A DNA stretch of 64,000 bases from Bacteroidota bacterium (GCA_018267135.1 JAFDZA010000018.1:147612-211611); one strand, 5' to 3'; positions 16,440 through 24,930 are shown, counted from the stretch's first letter. Made by a program: numbers and translations. The notes: generated by a model from the sequence alone, not told the origin.

Positions 16440-18467
16440 CTACTTCAGATAAAAAACCCCTTTCAATCTGGCTTCTTCCCACGGTCGTTGTTGCCCGTTC
16501 GATCTTTTTTCCACGGCATTGCGGGTGTTCATAAAAATATCTTCTATCCGCTGCGATACCTGCAGTTGTTTTACCAGCTCTCCGGTATATAAACCATTTG
16601 TCCCCTCTCCATCTGAGGCAGTGGAACCCGGATCGGTGGCATAGGCTATTAATGTGCCGCTGGGGGCTTGCACACGTGCCAGCCCTGAGCCTCCGCGCTT
16701 CCCGGTAGGAAACGGATTGTTGCGGCAAGCATCCAGTATAATCATGTTCAACCCTTCATCGTTAGAAAACTCCATTGTGCGGATAACCCCCGTTAGCGGA
16801 ATGGCCTTTTGTTTTACATCTAAAGCCGATTGAATGTTGGCATCTACCGGGATCAGGTAATTCGTGCCATCCACTTCCAAACCGTGGCCGGCATAATAAA
16901 AAACAGAAACATCTACATCCTGAATGCGGTCGCCAAATGCATACACAGCATTTTTTATTTTTTCATAATCGCCATCCAAAATAGAGATTACATCAAAGCC
17001 CAGTTCTTTTAATGCCTTGGTCATGGCCGAGGCATCGTTTACCGTATTTATCAATTTATTGCCAAAGGCATAATTGGCATTGCCGATTACCAATGCCATC
17101 CGTTTTCCTTTCTCAGTTTGCGTTGCATTTTTAGATTGAGTGCTGCCGGGTTCGCTGGTAATGTAGAAGTCTTTTTCGGTGGTTACATTTTGTGTGTTTT
17201 GAATGGCTACCCGTACCCGGTTTTTCCCTTTTACCAGGTTTACCTGCGAAGAGAAGTTCTTCACCATATCAAACTCGGCTGCCTCTCCGTTAATAAATAC
17301 TTTGGCTACTTTTTCATTGCCTTCAATTTCGCCTTCAATTTTCAGCGAGGTTTCTTTTACCACTTGCTCGCCATAGTTTCGGTTAAGTCCGGGTTTGGTA
17401 ATTTTAATTTCGGTGGGATTATTGCGAACCACTTCATACAAATACATACTTCCGTTAGAAGTGCCTACGGCTAAATACTGGTTGTCGCCAGAGAGTGAAA
17501 TGGCCGTTGGTTTTTCATCTACCGAAACGCTGCTGCTGGTTTCTACTTTATCTAAGTTCAGCATGTTAATAGTGCGCGAGTCTTCCGAGTAATATGCTAC
17601 ATGTCCAGGCCCCGGTCCAAATGCCATTCCATCTACCCGATAGCGGGTGGCAATGCGCTTGGCTTCCTGGCCGGTGGCCCAATCGTATGCCAGCAACCAG
17701 TTTCTGCGTTCTAAGCGATTGGTGGGGGCAGAAAATCCGCCTTTTGGAATGAACACTTCCTGCATACCCAGTAAAAAACGGTCGCCTCCGCTGTTGGCTC
17801 CGGCCGAGTGTATTACCGAACTGGAGTTGGCAAACTCACCACTCTTCAGTTTTAGCTGACGTAAAAATTTTTGATTCAGTGGATTCCACGCATAAGCATC
17901 GCCCAGGTTGGAGATGAGCGCCAGTTGTTGGCCAAACCGGTCGTAGCCCAGAAAGGCCACATTTTTTATTCCTCCTTGTCCCGGCACCCGGGCAAATGTC
18001 ATGTTTACTTTTAAATCGAAAATTTCAATCTGGTTTTCTTTATTGAAAGCCGTAAGGTATTGACCGGACGGATCAAGGCAAGCTTCTTTTATGCCGGGCT
18101 GAAAAGGGGTGGACTCCGTTTCTTTAAACCCATCGGTATCGTAAATAAAAAGTTTGCCGGTTTTATCGAGCAGCAAATATTTTTTGCCCAACTCAAAAAA
18201 ACTTTGAAAGACCAACCCGCCCGAAACAGTAATTTGTTTCACGGCCGAATTTACTTCGGTCGTCTTGCGCAATGATACCGCGTTTTTTTCATCGGCTACT
18301 GCCACCCACTGTCCATCGGGCGAAAACGCTACCGATACAATTTTTTTACTTCCAGCCGCTATCTTGGCCAGCGGGGAAAGATAAATATCTTGAGCCAAAC
18401 TATTTTCGTATAGCCCAAGCCAGAGCAACCCGATAGAAAATAAAATAAGATTATATTTTTTTTTCAT
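16440..18467 (-). CDS. Exported WD40 / caspase-family (C14) protein
   Basis: A 675-residue protein in three parts. A signal peptide (1-25, ends ENSLAQ) is followed by a WD40-like beta-propeller (about 30-350; VAFSPDGQWVAVADEKNAVS and similar blades), then an Ig-like domain (about 365-440; VFINGEAAEFDMVKNFSSQV), then a caspase/metacaspase domain (about 455-675). The catalytic dyad is visible: H528 (YYAGHGLEVDG) and C581 (IILDACRNNPF). The domain start MALVIGNANYAF and NDASAMTKALKELGFDV match peptidase C14. Family members cleave after Arg or Lys, or after Asp; specificity here is unknown. It is a single gene; the signal peptide implies action outside the cytoplasm. Confidence 0.92.
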   Translation of the reverse strand: MKKKYNLILFSIGLLWLGLYENSLAQDIYLSPLAKIAAGSKKIVSVAFSPDGQWVAVADEKNAVSLRKTTEVNSAVKQITVSGGLVFQSFFELGKKYLLLDKTGKLFIYDTDGFKETESTPFQPGIKEACLDPSGQYLTAFNKENQIEIFDLKVNMTFARVPGQGGIKNVAFLGYDRFGQQLALISNLGDAYAWNPLNQKFLRQLKLKSGEFANSSSVIHSAGANSGGDRFLLGMQEVFIPKGGFSAPTNRLERRNWLLAYDWATGQEAKRIATRYRVDGMAFGPGPGHVAYYSEDSRTINMLNLDKVETSSSVSVDEKPTAISLSGDNQYLAVGTSNGSMYLYEVVRNNPTEIKITKPGLNRNYGEQVVKETSLKIEGEIEGNEKVAKVFINGEAAEFDMVKNFSSQVNLVKGKNRVRVAIQNTQNVTTEKDFYITSEPGSTQSKNATQTEKGKRMALVIGNANYAFGNKLINTVNDASAMTKALKELGFDVISILDGDYEKIKNAVYAFGDRIQDVDVSVFYYAGHGLEVDGTNYLIPVDANIQSALDVKQKAIPLTGVIRTMEFSNDEGLNMIILDACRNNPFPTGKRGGSGLARVQAPSGTLIAYATDPGSTASDGEGTNGLYTGELVKQLQVSQRIEDIFMNTRNAVEKRSNGQQRPWEEARLKGVFYLK

Positions 18468-18494
18468 GGCTGAATAAATTTTGTAGGAAAGAAA

Positions 18495-18521
18495 AAACCT
18501 TTGGCTTTAAGCCAAAGGTTT
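18495..18521 (-). terminator. Intrinsic terminator after the beta-barrel gene
   Basis: A perfect 11-bp stem with a 5-base loop (AACCTTTGGC and GCCAAAGGTT arms) is followed on the minus strand by a T run. It lies 20 bases after the stop of the 18541-19065 gene and before the caspase gene, separating the two transcripts. Confidence 0.88.
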
Positions 18522-18540
18522 ACTGTGCCTATTTTCATGC

Positions 18541-19065
18541 TTAGTGCTTGCCAAACAAGTAGCCCAAACCGGCATTCATAATAAAGGTGTTAAAACTTCC
18601 AAAATAATAGCTTGGTCCCACATCTATATTGATCCGTTCCGTTACAAAATACCGGAGGCCACCCCGTAAGCCAAAGGAGGCTGTTGTTTTTTCGGCCCCG
18701 GTGTTTATATCTATCCCGCCTGTATCCATAATTAATGAAGCTCCTGCATAAGGAACTAACTTAGCATTTTCCGTAAGAAAAGAGTAGTTAGAGAAAAGTG
18801 AAAGTTTAAGGGAAGTTCTACTAAAATTTCCGGCAGAAGTAATGGAAAGAATAGGCGAAACACCCACCTCTACTTTATCCGTTACAAATTTACTAACACT
18901 GCCATAAAGCTGCCCCATGGAGATAGAGAATGAACTACCGCCTACTGTAGCCGACATATTAGTGTACGAGAATTGGGTTTGTACCTGAAAGTCGCCTTTT
19001 TGTTGCTGCGCTAAAACTGTCGCTGTAGATAAAAGAAAGACGAAAAGAATTTTAATTTTTTTCAT
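18541..19065 (-). CDS. Outer-membrane beta-barrel protein (porin-like)
   Basis: A 174-residue exported protein: signal peptide (MKKIKILFVFLLSTATVLAQ), then alternating strands typical of small 8-stranded barrels (FQVQTQFSYTNMSATVGG, VGVSPILSITSAGNF, LVPYAGASLIMDTGG, SFGLRGGLRYFVTERINIDV, MNAGLGYLFGKH). No substrate can be inferred. It ends at a strong terminator and follows the YD-like lipoprotein gene on the same strand after 55 bases. Confidence 0.82.
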   Translation of the reverse strand: MKKIKILFVFLLSTATVLAQQQKGDFQVQTQFSYTNMSATVGGSSFSISMGQLYGSVSKFVTDKVEVGVSPILSITSAGNFSRTSLKLSLFSNYSFLTENAKLVPYAGASLIMDTGGIDINTGAEKTTASFGLRGGLRYFVTERINIDVGPSYYFGSFNTFIMNAGLGYLFGKH

Positions 19066-19120
19066 AGGTGTTTGGGTTTAGTTAGTGTTAAGATAGGCTT
19101 TTTACATAATACGTACAACT

Positions 19121-19897
19121 TTACTTGCAGTTGGTATATACCAGGGTGGTCTGCGAAGTAGTAGTAGGGGAAGAAGAAGATTGATACGTTTGATCAATAC
19201 TTATTGGGTACCCACTACTGTTATAAGCATAAGAACTGGAACTGACAGCCGAAAAACCGGGAGATGAAAAAGTCATTTTAGTGATATTGTTTGTAGTATA
19301 GTACCCAGACGATATGTATAAAGCTAAAACACCTAAACCAGATCCGGTTATGTAATTTGATTTACTGTCATATTGAGCTTGTACTTGAATTTGTTGGGTC
19401 TGCCCAGGAAAAGTGAATGTAATGGATGAAAAATTATTGGAGCTTAAATTGGGGTATTGAAAAAACTGAGAAATTTTTGGCGGCTGTGTATTAGTGATGT
19501 TTTGTGCTCTGATGTATTTAATAAGTTGATTGTTTGAGTTATATCCGAAAATAGCTGAATCATATATAGCACCTGAGAAATTAATTATTGAAACAATCCG
19601 GCCGCTCCCATCATAAAGAACAGGATAAATTTTTTGGCCTAAATTAATAGTTGAAATTCTTCCTTGTTGATTGTAACTAAAAGAATAGGTAGTGGAGCCT
19701 GAGCTGACCGAAAGTATTTTATTGTCTTGCCCGTAAGTAAATGTGTAATTAGCACTGTTCGTGCTATTCGTACTGCTAACTACTAGCGAAGCAACTTGAC
19801 AAGTAGCTGGTACAGTGGGTGCGACATTTGATTTTGAGCAACCGCAGATTAAAGCAATAAGCAAACCAAAGAACATTTTTAATTTTATTTTACTCAT
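19121..19897 (-). CDS. Lipoprotein with YD-like repeats
   Basis: A 258-residue product with a lipoprotein signal (LLIALICGC, acylated Cys at about 20) and a Ser/Thr/Asn/Tyr-rich mature part. It has repeated strands with the pattern F-x-Y-x(4)-G/N-x-I/L (FTYGQDNKILSVSSGSTTYS, FSYNQQGRISTINLG, LYDGSGRIVSIINFSG, FGYNSNNQLIKYI), close to the YD/RHS unit found in many Bacteroidota lipoproteins. Probably a surface protein of beta-spiral structure; role unknown. The C-terminus has a single Cys (TNCK). AT-rich compared with neighbours. Confidence 0.78.
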   Translation of the reverse strand: MSKIKLKMFFGLLIALICGCSKSNVAPTVPATCQVASLVVSSTNSTNSANYTFTYGQDNKILSVSSGSTTYSFSYNQQGRISTINLGQKIYPVLYDGSGRIVSIINFSGAIYDSAIFGYNSNNQLIKYIRAQNITNTQPPKISQFFQYPNLSSNNFSSITFTFPGQTQQIQVQAQYDSKSNYITGSGLGVLALYISSGYYTTNNITKMTFSSPGFSAVSSSSYAYNSSGYPISIDQTYQSSSSPTTTSQTTLVYTNCK

Positions 19898-19972
19898 AAT
19901 GATTGGAGTTAGGTCTACTAAGATAAAAAAATTGTAACCGAATCGCTGTTAATCGTAATGTTACAGAAAAAC

Positions 19973-20542
19973 CTACCCTCTCCTTCTGGCCCGGCCAAGC
20001 TCTCTGAAAAGGATCGCCAACATAAACACAAACAACACAAAACCTATTACAATTAAATAAAGTCCAGTTTCCTTCTGCTGCTCCAGCGTAAACGAACTGC
20101 ACAGCAGAATAGTAAATGTTCGCAAGGCCATGCCGGTAGCCAATACCATAGCCGCCACCATGCCGGGAAAAGCAATCTTAATTTCGAAAATCATATTTCG
20201 CCACACCACAATTGTGAAAAAACCCGCCAGCAGCATCGTAACATGCATTACCCGGTTAAACCAAGGATACACAATCGTTAAATCTATCGAGCGGGGCAGC
20301 ATCCAGAATATAAGCGTGGCCATCACTATAATTAGTACGGCTATCCCCCACGAAGTATCCCGGATATTTATTTTTTTAAAAATGATTCCTACACCCATAC
20401 CCAAAACCAGCATGGCAGGTAGTTGCAAAATCTGATGGCGCGGCATGGTAAGCGAAAACCAATCGTTCATTGGAAAGGATAACACAAAAAACAATACACC
20501 TATGGTCAACAAAAGTGCGCTGTCTATTATCCTTTTATGCAT
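19973..20542 (-). CDS. Multi-pass membrane protein of the heme-copper cluster (orf1-like)
   Basis: A 189-residue protein with about six hydrophobic segments and no soluble domain. I cannot place it in a named family. It is the last gene of the heme-copper cluster and overlaps the Sco/SenC gene by 16 bases. In the norSY-senC-orf1 clusters of nitrifiers a small membrane protein occupies the same place, so it may help assembly or metal delivery. That role is inferred from position only. Conserved-looking residues are MPRH near 34-37 and a His in the fourth helix (NRVMHVTMLLAG). Confidence 0.72.
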   Translation of the reverse strand: MHKRIIDSALLLTIGVLFFVLSFPMNDWFSLTMPRHQILQLPAMLVLGMGVGIIFKKINIRDTSWGIAVLIIVMATLIFWMLPRSIDLTIVYPWFNRVMHVTMLLAGFFTIVVWRNMIFEIKIAFPGMVAAMVLATGMALRTFTILLCSSFTLEQQKETGLYLIVIGFVLFVFMLAILFRELGRARRRG

Positions 20543-21147
20543 GACCGAATTTTTTCGATAATGGCAGTGTCATCTTCCCGGGCGGGATCAAATATTTTAA
20601 CAATTTTATTTTCGGGCGAAATAAGAAACAAATAAATAGAATGGTTGATGATGCTGCCTTCCGGAGCAGCCTTGGCCCATATTCCGGCCCGTAGCAAAAA
20701 CGCATCAAACTCAGATTGGTTGATTTGGTGTGGTAAGGCAAACGACCAGCCGCGAATATCCGATCCAAAGCGATTGCGGTAATTTTTAATTTTCCGGATG
20801 TTATCGTTGCCTACATCAAAACTAACGGTAACCAATTCTAATTGTGACGGAATCATTTCCGGGCTAATAGCCTTGTCTATTTCTTCCAGCCGGTTGTTTA
20901 CTTTGTGGCACACATACGGGCAATTGAGATAAACAAAATTGACCAGCACATATTTCTGTTTGTCTTTGATGTGAAACACGCTGCTGTCTTGGTCAATCAG
21001 GGCCGCATCAGGAAAAGTCCGGGGCAGGGCTCCGGCCTCGCGCAGTGTGTAAGAAAAGACTGTAAACGCACTAAAGCCGTACGTCCACTTCCACAGTATG
21101 GCCACACAAACCGCCAACGCCAAAAGAGGAGGAAGAATTTTTTTCAC
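20527..21147 (-). CDS. SCO1/SenC family copper chaperone or thiol-disulfide protein
   Basis: Sco proteins have a thioredoxin fold, are membrane-anchored, and deliver copper to, or reduce cysteines of, the CuA site of subunit II. The 206-residue product has an N-terminal anchor (PPLLALAVCVAILWKWTYGF) and the Sco metal site: C76-x3-C80 (LNCPYVC) and H169 (IINHSIYLFL). It lies between the catalytic subunit and the small membrane protein and fits the CuA-bearing subunit II encoded upstream. Length and motif order are normal. Confidence 0.93.
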   Translation of the reverse strand: MKKILPPLLALAVCVAILWKWTYGFSAFTVFSYTLREAGALPRTFPDAALIDQDSSVFHIKDKQKYVLVNFVYLNCPYVCHKVNNRLEEIDKAISPEMIPSQLELVTVSFDVGNDNIRKIKNYRNRFGSDIRGWSFALPHQINQSEFDAFLLRAGIWAKAAPEGSIINHSIYLFLISPENKIVKIFDPAREDDTAIIEKIRSCIKG

Positions 21148-21195
21148 GCCTTAACCTGGATTTATTCTTCTGTTAAGAAACCCGGGCTAACCGGA

Positions 21196-22668
21196 TTATT
21201 CGGGTTCGTGCTTTTTAAGCAACTTGGCAAGCAACGATCCATACATCATTAAAAGCCCCAACAGCAACAGCCCCACACACACTGCGGCCGAGCGGGCTAA
21301 AAAAGCTCCCATTTCGTGTGTGCTGGTAATAGCTATGCCTCCGTAATCAGAAAATCTACGGGGCACACTGTGCATTCCGCCCAGATAAAACATCAGCAAA
21401 AATCCGTAAGCACCAAAAACGAATAACCAAAATCCAAGCTTGGCATTTTCATCGATCCGTTGTTTTTGGTTGGTGTACACCAGGTAATACAAAAATCCAA
21501 AAATGAATAACACCACCCCCATCAGCATATAGGTATGGAAGTGAGCCGGCACCCACAAGGTATTGTGCAGCACTTTGTTTATTGAAATCGTAGAATCCAC
21601 CACAGCCGCAAACCCGCCAATGGCCCAGCCAGCCGTGCCCAGCAAAAATGTAATAGGGATAATACTCCATTTTACCCTGGAGTGATAAAACTGCACAATA
21701 ACACCAAACATGGTAATGGCCGTAGCCGGCACTGTGCTGAGGTACGAAGCAATTTGCCCGGCATACTGAAAGGGCAGTGGTTGTACAAAATCCATGTACA
21801 GGTGATGGAAGTAGGCAAATAAAATAAAGAAGAAAGTGGCGTTCCAGGAATACACTAATACTTTGTTCACCTTCCACTCGCGGCCGGTAAATTCTGGCAA
21901 GAGCGTATAGACCCACCCCACTCCGCAATACATGGTAATGTTTACCAGCGTATGACCAAAAAAGAAAACTAAATTTTTTAACAACAACGGATCGAAAGCC
22001 AGATTGGGTTCAAAAAACTGCAACAAATTCATAATCAGAAAAACGGCTCCGGCCAAAAAAGACATAATGCCCGGCACTAAACTAATTGTGGTAATAAGCA
22101 CAATGGCGGGAAGTTCTTCTTTGGGTTCTTCTTTTCCCAAATATTGCCAGCCTATTAATTTGGTAAACCCTCCATATTCTTTGGCGAGAGCATATACCAC
22201 GTGTGCGCTCCCAATGAGCCAGGCCACTCCCAAAATAATTAATGAAACAATAGAGAGCCCGGTGGACCAACTTGTCCAGCTGCCACCTTTAAACGGTAAC
22301 GGATACAACAGATACCAGCCTGCGCCAAACTTACCAATGAGCGTGGCGATCAGCAGCCCTACTACACCTATCAGCACTAAGAAATAAACAAAGTACCCGG
22401 TCTTCACACTGAGCCGCGCATAGCGTGTGCCAATTAAATAATGAAGGGCTGCCAGTGCCAGGCTAAACAGTACCCCGGCCATGCCCAGCCCGTGCAAGGT
22501 CATCAGGGCATAGAAAGTATCTGGATTTAACTTCATCCATTCGCCCTGATTGAGGCGCATCAGCAGCCCCAGAATAATGAGGATGGGAAAAAGGAGCAAG
22601 AACGTAATGCTCCAGGTAACGATCAGTTTTCTGTGTTGTTTTTTTTCTACAGAATCAATTTGTATCAT
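21196..22668 (-). CDS. Heme-copper oxidase superfamily subunit I; candidate NO reductase (sNOR type)
   Basis: A 490-residue, roughly 13-helix catalytic subunit related to B-type (ba3) oxidases. Visible ligands: low-spin heme H59 (LHGLGMAG) and H378, high-spin heme H376 (WVPAHFHTYM), CuB ligands H239 (FFFGHTLVN), H288 and H289 (AYFHHLYMDF). In oxidases the residue four after the first CuB histidine is the cross-linked Tyr (GHPxVY). Here it is N243 (GHTLVN, codon 21942-21940). Loss of this Tyr marks NO-reducing members of the superfamily. Together with the CuA subunit, SenC and small membrane protein genes, this suggests an sNOR-type nitric oxide reductase. A standard annotation would say cytochrome c oxidase subunit I; activity is inferred. 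Confidence 0.9.
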   Translation of the reverse strand: MIQIDSVEKKQHRKLIVTWSITFLLLFPILIILGLLMRLNQGEWMKLNPDTFYALMTLHGLGMAGVLFSLALAALHYLIGTRYARLSVKTGYFVYFLVLIGVVGLLIATLIGKFGAGWYLLYPLPFKGGSWTSWSTGLSIVSLIILGVAWLIGSAHVVYALAKEYGGFTKLIGWQYLGKEEPKEELPAIVLITTISLVPGIMSFLAGAVFLIMNLLQFFEPNLAFDPLLLKNLVFFFGHTLVNITMYCGVGWVYTLLPEFTGREWKVNKVLVYSWNATFFFILFAYFHHLYMDFVQPLPFQYAGQIASYLSTVPATAITMFGVIVQFYHSRVKWSIIPITFLLGTAGWAIGGFAAVVDSTISINKVLHNTLWVPAHFHTYMLMGVVLFIFGFLYYLVYTNQKQRIDENAKLGFWLFVFGAYGFLLMFYLGGMHSVPRRFSDYGGIAITSTHEMGAFLARSAAVCVGLLLLGLLMMYGSLLAKLLKKHEPE

Positions 22669-22685
22669 AACCTGCTCTTTATTTA

Positions 22686-23267
22686 TTATTCAACATGAAT
22701 CTTTCCTACCATATAAGGATGTGCCATGCCGCAATACTCCAGGCATAGGATTTCGTAATCTCCTTTTTCAGTAAAATCGTATCGCAACTCATTATAGTAT
22801 TGAGGCATGGCCTGTGTTTGTGTTACCAACACTCCACTGCTGTTGTAAATGGCAAAGTTGTGGTTAACATCGGCTGAAGTAACCATAAACCGGATCGATT
22901 TATTTACGGGTAATGTAATTTCGTTGCTGCCGGCAAACTCGGCCGGTGTTTTATCGGTAACGCCCGTGGCCATCTTCCAGGCCCACTGCATACCCACTAC
23001 AGTTACCACCTCATCGGCTTCGGCCTGAAAACTCGGGTAGGGCAACAGTCGCAGCGACATAAATAAAACCACAACCACCACTGCCACCAGTCCGAAAAAA
23101 TACCGCCCTCGTGCTTTATATACTTTCTCTTTCGCGGCATGTTTTTCTTCTTCCGTAGAGGAAGTAAAAACCAGGAAGAAAACTACCGAAACCACAATTA
23201 ATGCACCCACCAACGAAGCGAGGGCTGCATAATCTTGTAGGGTAAATAACAGGATAGACCGGCTCAT
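22686..23267 (-). CDS. Heme-copper enzyme subunit II with CuA site
   Basis: A 193-residue electron-entry subunit. Two N-terminal membrane segments (about 12-34 and 57-75) precede a cupredoxin domain. All CuA ligands are present: H136 (DVNHNF), C175, E177, C179, H183 and M186 (CLEYCGMAHPYM). It takes electrons from cytochrome c or a blue copper protein and passes them to subunit I, whose gene starts 17 bases downstream. The order subunit II, subunit I, SenC, membrane protein is one operon. If the enzyme is an sNOR, this is the NorY equivalent. Confidence 0.93.
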   Translation of the reverse strand: MSRSILLFTLQDYAALASLVGALIVVSVVFFLVFTSSTEEEKHAAKEKVYKARGRYFFGLVAVVVVVLFMSLRLLPYPSFQAEADEVVTVVGMQWAWKMATGVTDKTPAEFAGSNEITLPVNKSIRFMVTSADVNHNFAIYNSSGVLVTQTQAMPQYYNELRYDFTEKGDYEILCLEYCGMAHPYMVGKIHVE

Positions 23268-23381
23268 ATTACTATGATTTTATATCACACTTATTTTTTA
23301 ATACTGTTCTGATTTTCTTCATTCTGAATTTAGGAGATTTTTATTTCAATTTTAAAACCTTCCTTATAACCACGATTGATG

Positions 23382-23398
23382 CGGGTTTTGTCAACCCG
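23382..23398. promoter_or_regulatory. Inverted repeat upstream of the heme-copper operon
   Basis: CGGGTT-N5-AACCCG lies about 115 bases before the subunit II start codon. A symmetric site at this distance could bind a dimeric regulator. No known operator consensus is matched, so it is only a candidate. Confidence 0.35.
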
Positions 23399-23427
23399 GG
23401 AGTAAATGTAAACGAATTTTCAAAAAA

Positions 23428-23439
23428 GACAAATTTGTC
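23428..23439. promoter_or_regulatory. Perfect 12-base palindrome GACAAATTTGTC
   Basis: A perfect palindrome about 160 bases upstream of subunit II. Its length and symmetry suit a dimeric DNA-binding protein. It does not match the FNR/DNR site (TTGAT-N4-ATCAA). No function is demonstrated. Confidence 0.35.
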
Positions 23440-23551
23440 GTGAATAAATTGAATGCCTCCGTTGCACATTATATCTGATGACCGGAAATTACTATGATTT
23501 ATCTTTTAGTTAGTACTTCTGACCGATGTCTTTTAGCACAAACTGTCATCC

Positions 23552-23585
23552 AAACATCATACCCTGCCAGCGGTATGATGTTTTT
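23552..23585 (+). terminator. Orphan terminator-like hairpin on the plus strand
   Basis: AAACATCATACC and GGTATGATGTTT form a perfect 12-bp stem with an 8-base loop, followed by more T on the plus strand. No plus-strand gene lies upstream of it, so it ends either an unseen small RNA or antisense transcription. On the minus strand there is no T tail. Confidence 0.6.
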
Positions 23586-23773
23586 CTAATGACATCAAGA
23601 ATTTTTAAGTATCATTTTCCTTACCGCTTTTTACCGATTTCAAAAACTATTTTCTTCCCTTTCAATCAATCCGAAGAACGTCTAAGCATCGTGCAAAAAG
23701 GATAGCGGAATGGTACTAAAAGCTTTAAAATAAAAAACTTGTGAATTTTTTATTTACGTTGCTCTCGGCTCCA

Positions 23774-24463
23774 TTATTTTTTTAAAACCGGCTTTTCCTT
23801 CTTCCAGGCAAAGCGCCAAAAAACCTGATAGTTAAAACCCCACCAGGGCGATCGGCCGATGATGCCGTAGCCCGGCATATCGTACGGTGCTAAAGAAGAT
23901 GTGTAGCCATGGGCAGAAGGAGCAAATTTTAAACGGGCGGTGTAGCCCATCCACAGCGCTTTCCATACGCGAATACGCAACCCCGTTGTCAGCTCGGCCC
24001 ATCCGCCCATTACGTGTCCGTTCGATTGCTGAACCGAAGCGGGCAGAAACAAATTGGGTGACGTGTTGACATACGTTAAGTGCTCCTGAAAAAGCGAACG
24101 TCCATACCTAAACCCTAAAAAAAACATATTCTTATCCGGGTCTTTACCTAATAAGTTAATATCTACACCGGCACGGAAATAGTTTCCAGAATTAGTGTAC
24201 AGACCATTGGCAATGGATATATTTTTTGCCCATGATCCCACATCTACCGTAAAATAATAGTTTCTAAAATCCATGTCTCCATTCACTTCCCATCCCTTGA
24301 ATGCCGGCCCCGAAAAAGTTTTACCAATTGCAATCAAATCGGTGCCCACCCGAAGCCCGGTGGGTTTAAAACTCTGTTGCGACAAGGGCAATGGTTTAGG
24401 TGCCTGAGCCAACAGGGCAGCCACGCAGCACACACTAAAAAAGCAACTGATAATTAAGCGCAT
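23774..24463 (-). CDS. DUF6048-like outer-membrane beta-barrel protein
   Basis: A 229-residue exported protein with a signal peptide (MRLIISCFFSVCCVAALLAQ). The barrel-like mature part has the stretch LRVGTDLIAIGKTFSGPAFK, several amphipathic strands (YFRAGVDINLLG, MFFLGFRYGRSLF, GGWAELTTGLRIRVW) and ends WWGFNYQVFWRFAWKKEK. It resembles the proteins called DUF6048, which pair with a small lipoprotein gene in many Bacteroidota. Here the start overlaps the end of that lipoprotein gene by 29 bases, so the two are coupled. The biological role is unknown. Confidence 0.75.
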   Translation of the reverse strand: MRLIISCFFSVCCVAALLAQAPKPLPLSQQSFKPTGLRVGTDLIAIGKTFSGPAFKGWEVNGDMDFRNYYFTVDVGSWAKNISIANGLYTNSGNYFRAGVDINLLGKDPDKNMFFLGFRYGRSLFQEHLTYVNTSPNLFLPASVQQSNGHVMGGWAELTTGLRIRVWKALWMGYTARLKFAPSAHGYTSSLAPYDMPGYGIIGRSPWWGFNYQVFWRFAWKKEKPVLKK

Positions 24464-24917
24464 ACGTTTGGGTGGCCGGGTTTTTAAGTAAAAAATTATT
24501 GTAAGGCTTAACTAAAAGCGACTTGCTTATCTTCCGGGATTTAAGGTTTGAAAAATATTGATACGCCCCACAATCTTTGCCCAGCACTTTTGTTTGCGTG
24601 GTGTAGGAAACGATCAGTGTGTCAGTCGGAATTACCAAGGTGCTGTCTTTGGAATTGACGCGCCTGAAAAGATAAGTTGTGGTATCGTGGGCTATATCCA
24701 ACGGCAGCAGCAGGTTAGTAACGGCCGAATTGAATTTAAGAATGGAGTCGGTGCCACTCACGGCAATAGTTAAAAAATAAATACTGGTGTCGAGTGTGGC
24801 ATTCGTTTTCTTCTTGAATTGAATATACATTTGGTTGGTGGCTGTTACTAAGCAATCGCCTTCGCTGAAGCAACTGCCGAAAAGCACTATAATTAAAAGC
24901 AACGGAATATATTTCAT
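24435..24917 (-). CDS. DUF6452-like lipoprotein
   Basis: A 160-residue lipoprotein. ATG 24917 gives a proper signal (MKYIPLLLIIVLFGSC, acylated Cys16). Longer in-frame starts up to 25007 would ruin it and overlap the rimO start. The mature part has C-x(n)-C features (SEGDCLVTATNQMYIQFKKK, SYTTQTKVLGKDCGAYQYFS), reminiscent of the DUF6452 lipoproteins found next to DUF6048 proteins. The pair probably acts in the envelope; how is unknown. A -7 element ends about six bases before the ATG, so the mRNA may be leaderless. Confidence 0.75.
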   Translation of the reverse strand: MKYIPLLLIIVLFGSCFSEGDCLVTATNQMYIQFKKKTNATLDTSIYFLTIAVSGTDSILKFNSAVTNLLLPLDIAHDTTTYLFRRVNSKDSTLVIPTDTLIVSYTTQTKVLGKDCGAYQYFSNLKSRKISKSLLVKPYNNFLLKNPATQTYALNYQLLF

Positions 24918-24922
24918 CCTTG

Positions 24923-24930
24923 CAAATATA
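24923..24930 (-). promoter_or_regulatory. -7 promoter element of the lipoprotein gene
   Basis: TATATTTG on the minus strand fits TAnnTTTG. Its usual start point would fall at or next to the ATG at 24917, implying a leaderless or nearly leaderless transcript. Confidence 0.5.

Larger units (their letters stand above)
23268..23773. other. 506-base gene-free region with palindromes and an orphan hairpin
   Basis: No convincing reading frame on either strand. It contains the upstream control region of the heme-copper operon, two palindromes (23382-23398 and 23428-23439) and a terminator-like hairpin facing right (23552-23585). It may hide a short plus-strand RNA ending at that hairpin. The rest, 23600-23770, shows nothing I can name. 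Confidence 0.6.
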
